Source: Alicyclobacillus tolerans
Lineage (GTDB): Bacteria; Bacillota; Bacilli; Alicyclobacillales; Alicyclobacillaceae
Direction of reading: 5' to 3'
DNA length: 64,000 bases
NCBI RefSeq assembly: GCF_001447355.1
Contig: NZ_JXBW01000003.1
Coordinates: forward strand, 1 to 64,000
Shown here: positions 54,702-63,174 of the stretch, in pieces
Layout of the letters: every line of letters starts with the position of its first letter
Position numbering within the stretch: position 1 is the stretch's first letter
Program-made: the position numbers and the translations under genes
The notes under the pieces: model-generated
What the model was told of the DNA's origin: nothing
The model's database searches: none
Seen by the model: the letters and a program-made list of their open reading frames with translations, nothing else

Positions 54702-55987
54702 GACAACCGCTCCTCTCCCGCTTCATAAATCACTTGCCCTGCGCGAATGGTACTTTTGATGACGCCTGCGATCCGCCAGTCGAGAAACGGAGTATTGCGT
54801 CCTTTCGTGTAGAACAAGGCTGGGTCGATCGTCCGCTCCGCATGTAAGTCGACAATCGCGAAATCGGCACGCGCCCCTGGCCGAATAGAGCCACCGGCAA
54901 GGCCAAAGAGACGGGCCGGCCGCGACGTCATCCCTTCGATGATGCGCTTGAGCGGCACCGTGCCAGGAAGTACAAGATACGTGTAGAGGAGTCCGAACGC
55001 GGTTTCTAATCCCACCATGCCAAACGGTGCCGTCGCCATCGACTGGGCCTTTTCTGCCGGCGTGTGCGGCGCATGATCCGTCGCGATGATGTCGAGCGTA
55101 CCGTCGAGGAAACCTTCGAGGCATGCCTCGCGATCGCGTTCGCTTTGCAAAGGCGGGTTGACTTTCCAATTTGCATCGTCGCGCTTAATCGCCGTTTCCG
55201 AAAGCAACAAGTGATGCGGTGTCACTTCAGCAGTGACGCGAATACCGCGCGCTTTTGCCCAGCGAATGACCGCCACTGACGGCTCTGTGCTGACATGGCA
55301 GACGTGCAAATGAGCACCTGTTTGTTCAGCGAGTAACACGTCCCGGGCAATCATCGCGGCCTCCGCTTCAATTGGGATGCCAAGGAGTCCAAGGCGCCTG
55401 GCTGCGTTCGGATGCAGTACGCCCTTTCCAGAAATCGTCTCATCCTCCGCGTGAATAATGGCAGGCGCCCCAAGCTCCTTTAAACGCAAGAATGCCTCGC
55501 GCATCCGTCCACCATGTTGAACGCCGCGCCCGTCGTCGGAAAAGCCCACCGCACCGGCCGCACGCAATCCCTCAAAATCGGCCAACTCATCGCCAACCTG
55601 GCCTTGTGTGATGCAGGCAATCGGGTGTACCTCTGTTTTCCCGATGGCTTTAGCGCGTTCTACGATATCCGCAACGAGTTTTGGACTATCAATCGGCGGC
55701 TTGGTGTTTGGCATGCAGGCCACTTGCGTAAAACCTCCCGCGGCCGCAGCTTGCACACCAGTGTCCAAGGACTCCTTCGCCGTTAAACCGGGATCGCGCA
55801 AGTGCACGTGCATGTCGATGAACCCCGGAAACACTGCTTCACCACGCAGTTCGATGACCTTTTCGGCGCTAAGTCCTCGACCAAGTGCGACAATCTCGCC
55901 TGTCACATCGTCGAACGCGACACTCGTCTCGCGCAACTGGCCGCTTTCGGCGTCCCACAGGCGACCACCGTCGATTCGTACAATCAT
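54698..55987 (-). CDS. pyrC: Dihydroorotase
   Basis: PyrC cyclises carbamoyl-aspartate to dihydroorotate. The 429-residue type I enzyme has metal ligands His60 and His62 in DMHVHLRDPG, GFTQVACMPNTKPPIDS, a His in HVCHVSTEPSV, and the catalytic Asp in ATDHAPHTPAEK. It overlaps pyrB by four bases upstream and carA downstream. Confidence 0.96.
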   Translation of the reverse strand: MIVRIDGGRLWDAESGQLRETSVAFDDVTGEIVALGRGLSAEKVIELRGEAVFPGFIDMHVHLRDPGLTAKESLDTGVQAAAAGGFTQVACMPNTKPPIDSPKLVADIVERAKAIGKTEVHPIACITQGQVGDELADFEGLRAAGAVGFSDDGRGVQHGGRMREAFLRLKELGAPAIIHAEDETISGKGVLHPNAARRLGLLGIPIEAEAAMIARDVLLAEQTGAHLHVCHVSTEPSVAVIRWAKARGIRVTAEVTPHHLLLSETAIKRDDANWKVNPPLQSERDREACLEGFLDGTLDIIATDHAPHTPAEKAQSMATAPFGMVGLETAFGLLYTYLVLPGTVPLKRIIEGMTSRPARLFGLAGGSIRPGARADFAIVDLHAERTIDPALFYTKGRNTPFLDWRIAGVIKSTIRAGQVIYEAGEERLS

Positions 55988-56904
55988 CCCAATTCCCCTC
56001 TCAGCATGTGATCCAGTAAGGCCATGCGCATGTACAAGCCGTTTTCCGCCTGGCGAAAGTACGCAGCTCTATCGTCAGGATCGATGGCCGGATCGATCTC
56101 GCCGACGCGTGGTAGCGGGTGTAAGATGCGCGCATGTTCCGGTAACACCGCCAGGTGACTGCGTCGAATGGCGTAGTCATCAGTCGCGCACAGCTCGTGT
56201 TCCGCTTGTAGCCTTTCTGCCTGAATCCTTGTTTGATACACGATATCTGCGCCACGCACCGCATCTTCCAAATCTGCCGCAATCTCGATGGGAATCCCGC
56301 TATCGCGCATTTCCGCTGCCAGTTCGGGCGGTAGGCCGAGCGGTTCGGGATGGAATAGGCGAATCCGAATACCATCCATCTTGGCGAGCAGGCGCAACAA
56401 AGAATGGACCGTGCGACCGTATTTTAAGTCGCCAAGGACGGCGACCGTTAAATCGCTCAGGCGGCCAAGTTCTCGCCAAATCGTGTACGCGTCGAGCAAA
56501 GCTTGGGTAGGGTGCTCACCGGATCCCGCCCCAGCATTGATGACAGGCACCGGTGAAAATGGAGCCGCGGCATCTAATTCCTCTGCACGATGATGGCGGA
56601 TGACAATCGCATCGGCGTAGCAGCCGACGACACGAAACACGTCGGCCAAACTCTCGCCCTTCTTTGAAGAGGAATTTTCACGCGCATTTTCGGCGCTTAC
56701 GACCTGTCCACCGAGCCTATAAACGGCCGCCTCAAAAGAAAGGCGCGTGCGCGTGCTTGGTTCGTAAAACAGCGTTGCGACAATATCGCCGGCGAGCAGT
56801 GCGCGAGCCTCGTGGCGGGGCATTGCGCGCAATGCTTCAGCGCGGCGAATCAATTGAAACGTCGTATCGACATCGAATTGCGCAATGGAGAGTGCGTGAA
56901 ACAT
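55984..56904 (-). CDS. pyrB: Aspartate carbamoyltransferase
   Basis: PyrB condenses carbamoyl phosphate with aspartate. The 306-residue catalytic chain has the phosphate-binding FYEPSTRTR (Ser50-Arg54), the SSSKKGESLADV loop, GSGEHPTQALLD and HPLPRVGEID. No regulatory pyrI gene is present, as usual for Bacilli. It lies 37 bp after pyrR with no uracil permease gene between. Confidence 0.97.
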   Translation of the reverse strand: MFHALSIAQFDVDTTFQLIRRAEALRAMPRHEARALLAGDIVATLFYEPSTRTRLSFEAAVYRLGGQVVSAENARENSSSKKGESLADVFRVVGCYADAIVIRHHRAEELDAAAPFSPVPVINAGAGSGEHPTQALLDAYTIWRELGRLSDLTVAVLGDLKYGRTVHSLLRLLAKMDGIRIRLFHPEPLGLPPELAAEMRDSGIPIEIAADLEDAVRGADIVYQTRIQAERLQAEHELCATDDYAIRRSHLAVLPEHARILHPLPRVGEIDPAIDPDDRAAYFRQAENGLYMRMALLDHMLRGELG

Positions 56905-56941
56905 CTAGGAATCACTCCAGTTCTGACTCAGTCCAGTTCAG

Positions 56942-57562
<621 letters not shown>

Positions 57563-57600
57563 TTAGCATACACCAGTTCTGCGCTGTCCGACTCCTTTCC

Positions 57601-57614
57601 AACCTCACGGGATT
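57601..57614 (-). promoter_or_regulatory. PyrR-binding anti-antiterminator loop
   Basis: Minus-strand AATCCCGTGAGGTT fits the PyrR RNA consensus ARUCCNGNGAGGYU at every position. It is located upstream of the terminator in the pyr leader, as in the three leaders of the B. subtilis operon; only this single copy exists here. Confidence 0.9.
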
Positions 57615-57632
57615 GGTTTAAAGGCAGTTGAC

Positions 57633-57679
57633 ACTATAGGATTTGCAAGAAGACTATCATGTCAGGATTCCTATGTCAA
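57633..57679 (-). promoter_or_regulatory. Promoter region of the pyr operon
   Basis: A perfect TTGACA lies at 57679-57674 on the minus strand, ten bases after the rluD stop, with GATAGT (57658-57653) at a short 15-bp spacing. A further TATAGT (57638-57633) is an alternative -10 with a poorer -35. The start of the leader RNA cannot be fixed from sequence. Confidence 0.45.
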
Positions 57680-57687
57680 GCCAATAA

Positions 57688-58629
57688 CTAGCCAATTCTA
57701 CCCGCACGCAACCACTCGATCAACTGTTCCATATCGGCAGGCAGTGGACTCGCAAACGACATCCACTGCCCTGTCGCCGGATGCACAAAACCAAGCGTCT
57801 CGGCATGCAGCGCCTGCCCGTCGATCGGCAGCGTATGCCGTCTGCCATAGACCTTGTCGCCAGCGAGTGGATGGCCAATTTCCGCAAAATGGACGCGAAT
57901 TTGATGCGTTCGTCCCGTTTCCAATTGACACATGACAACCGCATAGCGGTCGAATTGTTCGATGACCTGAAAATGGGTGACGGCGCGCTTGCCTTCGAGT
58001 CGCGCAGCCATGCGTTGCCGGTCGTTCGGATCGCGAGCGATGGGCATATCAATCGTGCCCGACCGATGTTCCATTTTTCCGTGAACGATAGCTCGGTACT
58101 GCCGAGTCACCGTGTGTTCCCGCAACTGCTCAGTCAAGCCATAATAGGCGCGCTCTGTCTTCGCAAACATCACAAGGCCGCTCGTGTCTTTGTCGATCCG
58201 GTGTACGACACCAGGGCGCATCTCACCCCCGAGTGGCGATAACCGAACACCGCGGGCCGCAAGCCCATTGACCAAGGTCCCTCGTTCGTTACCGGCTCCG
58301 GGATGCACGACGACACCGCGTGGCTTGTCCACGACAACCAGGTCGTCGTCCTCATACATCATGTGCATGGCAACATCGTCCGGGACGATGACAAACGGTT
58401 CCTCGGCTGGCACCTCAATTTCGTACACGTCGCCAGGCTCCAATGGATCCGAAGCCTTGACTTTGCCAGGGCGCCGCCGTGTGACACAACCGCTTTTCAG
58501 CCATTGCTGAACAACCGTCCGCGAGATATCAACCTCATCCTCTTGCAGGCGCTCAGTCAGCCACTTGTCAAGGCGGTCTCCTGCTTCGGATGGCGCAACC
58601 TCATAGATAACCCGCACCGCGGATCTCAC
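57688..58629 (-). CDS. rluD: RluA-family 23S rRNA pseudouridine synthase (RluD/YlyB)
   Basis: This 313-residue enzyme should isomerise uridines in 23S rRNA helix 69 or a similar target. An N-terminal S4 domain (RLDKWLTERLQEDEVDISRT) precedes the catalytic domain with RPGVVHRIDKDTSGLVMFAKT (catalytic Asp) and LETGRTHQIRVHFAEIGHPLAGD. The GTG start overlaps the lspA reading frame's stop (GTGA), keeping the lspA-rluD-pyrR order of B. subtilis. Confidence 0.94.
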   Translation of the reverse strand: MRSAVRVIYEVAPSEAGDRLDKWLTERLQEDEVDISRTVVQQWLKSGCVTRRRPGKVKASDPLEPGDVYEIEVPAEEPFVIVPDDVAMHMMYEDDDLVVVDKPRGVVVHPGAGNERGTLVNGLAARGVRLSPLGGEMRPGVVHRIDKDTSGLVMFAKTERAYYGLTEQLREHTVTRQYRAIVHGKMEHRSGTIDMPIARDPNDRQRMAARLEGKRAVTHFQVIEQFDRYAVVMCQLETGRTHQIRVHFAEIGHPLAGDKVYGRRHTLPIDGQALHAETLGFVHPATGQWMSFASPLPADMEQLIEWLRAGRIG

Positions 58630-59155
58630 TTGGGATCCCCCTTCCCGTCGTCGGATCGCTCCGTGCCGGACCGAAACGAACTGATGAGGAGAAACAATAC
58701 GCCAAAATCGATTGACGCGTCCGCCAAATTAAATACTGGAAAATGAATCGTATAGAAGTACACATAGTCGGTTACGGTGTGCGTTGGCGAAATGATGCGA
58801 TCCACCATGTTGCCAAGCGCTCCCCCTAGCAACAATCCCAGTCCCACCTGTGCAAGGCGATCCAAATGCCAGCGCTGGTGAACGAATATAACGGCCACCA
58901 CGACGATCGCGGCAATGAGAAAAACCAGCCACGTTTGATTGGGAAACAAGCTGCAAACAGCCACGTTTGATTGGGAAACAAGCTGAATGCGGCACCGGGG
59001 TTTTGCAGATGCGTCAATTCGACGACGCCAGGGATGACCAGCACAGCGTCGCCAATGGGCAAGGTTCGACGCACAATCCACTTGAGAAGTTGATCAAATC
59101 CAACGGTCAGTGCGGCAACGACGTATAACAAATATTGAATCCGCTTCACGGTCAT
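58626..59155 (-). pseudogene. lspA: Lipoprotein signal peptidase LspA, frameshifted by an internal duplication
   Basis: LspA is the membrane aspartic protease that removes prolipoprotein signal peptides. The N-terminal part reads from an ATG at 59155 after GAGGAG: FDQLLKWIVRRTLPIGD, VVELTHLQNPGAAFSLFPNQ. The reading frame then breaks, and the remainder is in another frame: LVFLIAAIVVVAVIFVHQ, GGALGNMVDRI (first catalytic Asp) and FNLADASIDFGV (second Asp). The break coincides with a 32-bp tandem duplication; removing one copy restores a continuous 165-residue protein with the normal AFSLFPNQTWLVFLIAA core. Upstream frame translation alone would lose both catalytic aspartates. Confidence 0.9.
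58926..58985. repeat. 28-bp direct repeat (32-bp duplication) inside lspA
   Basis: The same 28 bases, beginning CAGCCACG and ending CAAGCTG, occur at 58926-58953 and 58958-58985 with CAAA between them: a net 32-bp insertion, which is not a multiple of three. It is the direct cause of the lspA frameshift. Confidence 0.95.
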
Positions 59156-59239
59156 GTCTCCTCGTTGGCATTCTGCCTGCACCCACTCACGTTGTGCTTC
59201 ATACCGTGAAGGGACAGTGTGCAAAGGAGTGTGAATACC

Positions 59240-60076
59240 GTGATTGTATCAGACGGCGGCGCCTTCTCACAAATCATCAGCGCTCCGCTCGGACTTCGCG
59301 CGGAAAAGCCGAGATCGACCGGACTGACCATGGTGATCGATAAAGGGCTCGGCTTTTCCACGCTAACAGATATTCTTGAAGTCGGCGCGGCGTACGTCGA
59401 CTTATTTAAATTCGGGTTTGGTACAAGTCCTCTATATCCAGAGCCCATTTTGCGCCGCAAGTTGGCCTTGCTCAGCGAAGTGGAGGTGCTTTCCTGCCCT
59501 GGCGGCACTTTGGGTGAAATTGCGTGGTTGCAGGGCACATATACAGAGTACCTGCAACGATGTCAAAGTATTGGCTTCACTGCCATGGAAGTATCCGATG
59601 GAACCATTGAACTACCAGCAAGTGATCGGCAAAAGGCCATCGCGCAAGCCAAAGATATCTTTCCTGTCGTCGTCTCCGAAATCGGGAAAAAGCTTTCGCA
59701 CAGCATGGAGATCGTCAACTGCGCCCGAAGCGTCGTCGCCGATTTAAACGCCGGATCGGACTATGTCATTATCGAAGGTCGCGAATCAGGTGAAGGTGTC
59801 GGCGTTTACGATGCGAATGGCAAAGTCCTCGACAACCTAGTGCAGACTTTCATTGACGAACTGCCAGCCTGGGCGAAGAATAAAGTCATCTGGGAGGCTC
59901 CGAAAAAACAACAGCAAGTCGAATTTATTCGCCGCTTTGGATCCGACGTCAATCTTGGCAACATTCCGGCAGGCGACCTTCTTGCGCTCGAATGCCTTCG
60001 CCTCGGACTTCGCGCCGACACGTTGGTGCTTGCTATGCAAGCGTCCCATCCTCATCGTAATCCGACAGCTCAATAG
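59240..60076 (+). CDS. comA: Phosphosulfolactate synthase (ComA family)
   Basis: ComA adds sulfite to phosphoenolpyruvate to give (2R)-phospho-3-sulfolactate. In methanogens this leads to coenzyme M; in Bacillus the homologue YitD is linked to sulfolactate made during sporulation. The 278-residue TIM-barrel protein has KPRSTGLTMVIDKGLG, AAYVDLFKFGFGTSPLYP, CPGGTLGEIAWLQG, MEVSDGTIELP and VIIEGRESGEGVGVYDANGK. I chose the GTG at 59240, about ten bases after AAAGGAG; an earlier GTG at 59219 lies upstream of that site. It is the only plus-strand gene in this block, divergent from lspA. Its end overlaps the next gene tail-to-tail by 44 bp. Confidence 0.9.
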   Translation: MIVSDGGAFSQIISAPLGLRAEKPRSTGLTMVIDKGLGFSTLTDILEVGAAYVDLFKFGFGTSPLYPEPILRRKLALLSEVEVLSCPGGTLGEIAWLQGTYTEYLQRCQSIGFTAMEVSDGTIELPASDRQKAIAQAKDIFPVVVSEIGKKLSHSMEIVNCARSVVADLNAGSDYVIIEGRESGEGVGVYDANGKVLDNLVQTFIDELPAWAKNKVIWEAPKKQQQVEFIRRFGSDVNLGNIPAGDLLALECLRLGLRADTLVLAMQASHPHRNPTAQ

Positions 60077-60686
60077 CTGACGACGGCAATGTCCGGATGT
60101 AATATTCCTGCGAAATGTGATCAATCGGGTCGACAAAACCCGTATTGTCGTCAAGATCTGGCTGTTCATACGTCTCTTCGCCAAACGCCGGTTCTTGGAA
60201 ACGCGCCACGGCCTGGTAGGCATCTTCTCCGTCGAACCCGGTTTGGTCGTGATCGTCCAGCCAAACCGCACCAAAGCCAGGCCAAAGCACGTCCTCCTCG
60301 ACCGGTCGATGGCGATGTTTTTTGCGCCGCTCCGCGTCTTCTTGGCATTCAATACAATAACGCGCGGTCGGCATGGCCTCCATCCGCTCCGCGCTGATTT
60401 CACGACCACATTCGGCGCACACACCGTACGTCCCGGCATCGATGCGCTTGAGTGCCTCGTCAAGGTCTTCGAGATACGCTTCCTCGCGGACTTCATCGCC
60501 AACCGCCATGCCTCGGAGGAAGAGTTCACTCGCGACATCTGCGGGATGATTGTCATACATCGATAGTTCGGAGATTTCATCGCGCATGCTGTCACCGAGA
60601 TCGGCAGACTCGTTGCGCACGCTGAGCCGAGCTTCGACCTCGCGCTTCTGATTCTCTAATCGCTGGCGCATATGCTCCCACTTCAT
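60033..60686 (-). CDS. DksA/TraR-type zinc-finger protein (YteA/YlyA family)
   Basis: This 217-residue protein has a helical N-terminal half (coiled-coil-like, residues about 1-90) and a DksA/TraR C4 zinc finger: CAECGREISAERM, then ARYCIECQEDAERR. The acidic tail (about 120-217) is rich in Asp, Glu and Tyr. YteA/YlyA proteins are associated with sporulation and RNA polymerase binding; B. subtilis ylyA lies at the equivalent place, upstream of lspA. The ATG at 60686 follows GGGAGGAG. It converges on comA with a 44-bp overlap of coding sequence. Confidence 0.85.
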   Translation of the reverse strand: MKWEHMRQRLENQKREVEARLSVRNESADLGDSMRDEISELSMYDNHPADVASELFLRGMAVGDEVREEAYLEDLDEALKRIDAGTYGVCAECGREISAERMEAMPTARYCIECQEDAERRKKHRHRPVEEDVLWPGFGAVWLDDHDQTGFDGEDAYQAVARFQEPAFGEETYEQPDLDDNTGFVDPIDHISQEYYIRTLPSSAIELSDYDEDGTLA

Positions 60687-60703
60687 AGCGACTCCTCCCG
60701 CCC

Positions 60704-61027
60704 TCAATACGTATACTGTCTGGTGTGTAATTGGGCCTGCACGATAGCGACCAAGTCGGCGATAAACTTGCCGATGACCGGTATGTTGAGCACTTCGAGC
60801 TGTTGCAGCAACATCACGATCGTTCCTGCGATAATCGTGAAGCCAAGCCCGATGCCCAAGCCGCGAAAGATGCCGCCAATCAAGTTTAACAAGGCGAGGC
60901 GCCAAGGCGTCTGGATCAAGTCGACATAGGCCGCAAAATTGACCCCTTCCAGATACTCAGCCAGCCGCAGCAATCCCCTGTCGGAAAGGCGACGAAGCCT
61001 CTGCTTTCGTAATCGGATCGCACTCAT
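60704..61027 (-). CDS. DUF5665-like membrane protein
   Basis: This 107-residue protein has a basic N-terminus (MSAIRLRKQRLRRLSDRG), an amphipathic region (LAEYLEGVNFAAYVDLIQTP) and one to two hydrophobic helices (LALLNLIGGIFRGLGIGLG, FTIIAGTIVMLLQQL). This arrangement matches the DUF5665 family of sporulating Firmicutes. The function is unknown. The ATG at 61027 follows GGAGGGTG. It lies 18 bp upstream of the DksA/TraR-type gene on the same strand and is probably co-transcribed with it. Confidence 0.75.
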   Translation of the reverse strand: MSAIRLRKQRLRRLSDRGLLRLAEYLEGVNFAAYVDLIQTPWRLALLNLIGGIFRGLGIGLGFTIIAGTIVMLLQQLEVLNIPVIGKFIADLVAIVQAQLHTRQYTY

Positions 61028-61134
61028 GCCACACCCTCCGAACGCTCTCGCCGGGTTTACAACAGCGTCGATGTTAGTGTGCCCGATCCGCCCGTACGAC
61101 ATGACCGGCACGATCACGCTACAATTGTTCATGA

Positions 61135-61171
61135 GTCTGTCACTGGTCTGTCACCGTCAGACGTGTATGAT
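61135..61171 (+). promoter_or_regulatory. Direct repeats and -10 box upstream of the small membrane protein
   Basis: GTCTGTCAC occurs twice (61135-61143 and 61146-61154) with an 11-bp period, about one helical turn. A TATGAT follows at 61166-61171. The layout resembles an activator site overlapping a -35 region. It lies between two divergent small membrane-protein genes and could serve the plus-strand gene. Confidence 0.4.
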
Positions 61172-61210
61172 GGAAATCGGCAAGCTTGTTTATGACTGGA
61201 GCGGTTTACG

Positions 61211-61402
61211 ATGCGCGGAACGTGGATGTTAGCTGTGGGGTGGATCGTTGTCTGGATTGGTATAACACTTCTGGCAGGCTGCGTTCTCGCGCGCATTTGG
61301 CTGAACATCGACCTGCCATACGCGATTTATGTGATCTTCAATGTCTGTCTTGTCGCAGCCGGCCTCCTTCTAAGGTGGCTGGCCAAGCGAATGGATCAAT
61401 AA
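61211..61402 (+). CDS. Small two-helix membrane protein
   Basis: This 63-residue protein has two hydrophobic helices (MLAVGWIVVWIGITLLAGCV and LPYAIYVIFNVCLVAAGLLL) joined by a short loop, and a basic tail (RWLAKRMDQ). GGAG lies nine bases before the ATG. I do not recognise the family. Divergent from the DUF5665-like gene and 51 bp from the end of divIVA. The coding call rests on the ribosome-binding site and the strongly membrane-like composition. Confidence 0.6.
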   Translation: MRGTWMLAVGWIVVWIGITLLAGCVLARIWLNIDLPYAIYVIFNVCLVAAGLLLRWLAKRMDQ

Positions 61403-61406
61403 ATGA

Positions 61407-61437
61407 AAGGCCGATCCTGTCGTTCAGGAACGGCCAA
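61407..61437. terminator. Hairpin between the small membrane protein and divIVA
   Basis: AAGGCCG...CGGCC with inner TCCTG/CAGGA pairing gives a stem of about ten pairs with one mismatch. On the minus strand TTTCATTT follows, suiting termination of divIVA; on the plus strand the gene above ends just before it. Confidence 0.6.
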
Positions 61438-61453
61438 AAGCGTACGTTGCACG

Positions 61454-61957
61454 TTAAAATCCGGACTCGGCGGCCGCGACTTCACGGCGGGCCAGGTCTT
61501 TTTCAAACGACTCCCAATCCCCAGAATCCATCATCTCGAGTTGAGACTGAATCAAAGAGCGGAAGCGGGCGCGGAACACCGCTGCCTGTTTCTGCATTTC
61601 TTCGACCTCAAGCGCAACTTTGCGCGCCTTATTCAAGGCTTCACTGACGATCCGGTCCGCGTTTTTTTCCGCCTCACGAATGATCAGCTGGGCCTCTTTT
61701 TTCGCATTGTTCTTCAACTCTTCGGCGGTTTCCTGTGCCACCAAGATGGACTTGCTCAAGCTCTCTTCCAAACTGTTATAGTGGGCCAATCGCTCGTTTA
61801 CACGCGCAATTTCTTCTTCGAGTTGCTTGTTCTGTCGAATCAGACCCTCATAATCCTGAATGATGCGTTCGAGAAAATCATCGACCTCGTCTTCGTTATA
61901 ACCACGCAACGAACGACGAAATTCTTTATTATGAATGTCAATCGGGGACAGGGGCAT
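61454..61957 (-). CDS. divIVA: Cell-division/polarity protein DivIVA
   Basis: DivIVA binds negatively curved membrane at septa and poles and recruits Min and sporulation proteins. The 167-residue protein has the conserved lipid-binding head MPLSPIDIHNKEFRRSLRGY with NEDEVDDFLERIIQDYE, followed by a coiled coil (about 35-140). GGAGGATAT precedes the ATG. It follows ylmH after a 121-bp gap. ileS, its usual downstream neighbour in B. subtilis, is absent. Confidence 0.96.
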   Translation of the reverse strand: MPLSPIDIHNKEFRRSLRGYNEDEVDDFLERIIQDYEGLIRQNKQLEEEIARVNERLAHYNSLEESLSKSILVAQETAEELKNNAKKEAQLIIREAEKNADRIVSEALNKARKVALEVEEMQKQAAVFRARFRSLIQSQLEMMDSGDWESFEKDLARREVAAAESGF

Positions 61958-62078
61958 TGCATATCCTCCTTAGTTCGACAGCCAGCATACTCTAAGCTTC
62001 GAAAATTCGTATCAAGACACTTTGTTCTTGTCTATTCGACAGCAATCTTCGATTTCCTTCCCTAATACACCCGGAAAG

Positions 62079-62849
62079 TCATGTATCTGATCGCAGGATG
62101 CCGATACGCATGCGAATTCTGCCCGATCGCGATGTACCGACCGCCTCAACCACGCGAATCCGTCCAAAGCCCCGCACCGACAAGATGTCTCCCGGCCTGA
62201 CCTCATCCCGTGCGACAGCTTCGACGAAGTTGAGTGACACATAGCCACGGGCTACATGCTCTTGTGCATTGGCACGCGAAAGATGGCACGCCTGCGCCAC
62301 AATCGCATCGATACGGGGTGACATGACAAAGATGTCCTGCTCTTCATAGGCCGGTGGCGGCAGCTGCGGTGGATCTTCAAGGAGTACCACCTCCACGACC
62401 CCACGACCAACACGATGCAACTCCCTCGCCAAAAACGAACCCATGGCAGACGTTGCAAAGACATACGCACACTTCTCATCAAATACCGCGATATCCCCGA
62501 CCGTTTTACGTTGTATGCCGAGCCCCAAGATAGACCCTAGTACATCGCGATGTCGGATCGGTTGCTCCAGCGCCGTGATCGCTAAACACTTAATATCGTA
62601 GTCGCTCGCCTCTGGGTGCCAGTCCTCAGGCATGAGCAACATCCGAACACGCTCCGCGTCGGTATAGCCACCGAAGTCAGAAGTGACCAGGCCAGCGTGG
62701 CGCGCCGCACTCTCGGCAATCCATCGCTCACGAGGCGTTAAAAAGTCCGTCAAGTACCACGTTCCCCGTGCATGGACATGTGCGGCCCGGTCTTCGACTT
62801 GTTTCAGAAATGGCCGCTCCTCTTCTCGCAACCACGCTCCACTGCTCAT
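62079..62849 (-). CDS. ylmH: S4-domain RNA-binding protein YlmH
   Basis: This 256-residue YlmH-family protein, the usual neighbour of divIVA, is linked to cell division and, in recent work on B. subtilis, to ribosome-associated quality control. Its N-terminal half has WYLTDFLTPRERWIAESAA and SDFGGYTDAERVRMLLMP. The C-terminal S4 domain (about 180-250: SPRIDAIVAQACHLSRANA, VARGYVSLNF, VRPGDILSVRGFGRI) would contact RNA. I chose the ATG at 62849; a longer form overlaps ylmG. With rqcH at 44 kb, this window encodes two factors of that rescue pathway. Confidence 0.92.
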   Translation of the reverse strand: MSSGAWLREEERPFLKQVEDRAAHVHARGTWYLTDFLTPRERWIAESAARHAGLVTSDFGGYTDAERVRMLLMPEDWHPEASDYDIKCLAITALEQPIRHRDVLGSILGLGIQRKTVGDIAVFDEKCAYVFATSAMGSFLARELHRVGRGVVEVVLLEDPPQLPPPAYEEQDIFVMSPRIDAIVAQACHLSRANAQEHVARGYVSLNFVEAVARDEVRPGDILSVRGFGRIRVVEAVGTSRSGRIRMRIGILRSDT

Positions 62850-62872
62850 GGCTTCTGTCGTTCCGCCTCTCG

Positions 62873-63172
62873 TCAGTATTTCCCAAGCAATTGAGCCAGG
62901 GTGGTGTCTACGCCCGCTTCGATCACGAGGTACACCACCGCCCCAATCATCCACGAGATATCCAACGACATACGCCCTATGGAAAGCGGCCGAATATTGC
63001 GCCGAAATATCCGTTGATACGGAGCTGACAACTCAATGAACCAACGTGCAACACGATACTGGCGAACGTCGGGAACCATTTCAACGACGGCACCAGCCAA
63101 TAGCACAAACCAATATATTGAAAACATCCATTCGACCAACCGGGCCAATACGTCCAAGCCAATGCCTCCCAC
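62873..63172 (-). CDS. ylmG: YggT/YlmG family membrane protein
   Basis: This 99-residue protein has two hydrophobic helices (about 12-32, FSIYWFVLLAGAVVEMVP, and 71-86, SWMIGAVVYLVIEAG), with the YggT motif APYQRIFRRNIRPLSIGRMSLD between them. YggT proteins are involved in division, osmotic tolerance or membrane-protein assembly. It starts three bases before the end of ylmE. sepF, which normally lies between them, is missing. Confidence 0.9.
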   Translation of the reverse strand: MGGIGLDVLARLVEWMFSIYWFVLLAGAVVEMVPDVRQYRVARWFIELSAPYQRIFRRNIRPLSIGRMSLDISWMIGAVVYLVIEAGVDTTLAQLLGKY

Positions 63173-63174
63173 CT

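Noticed and set aside
58926-58985. CRISPR-like repeat pair
   Set aside because: Only two copies, 4-bp spacer, located within a coding sequence; a simple duplication.
58626-59081. Two separate small membrane-protein genes in the lspA region
   Set aside because: Together they form one LspA split exactly at a tandem duplication; the frames complement each other.
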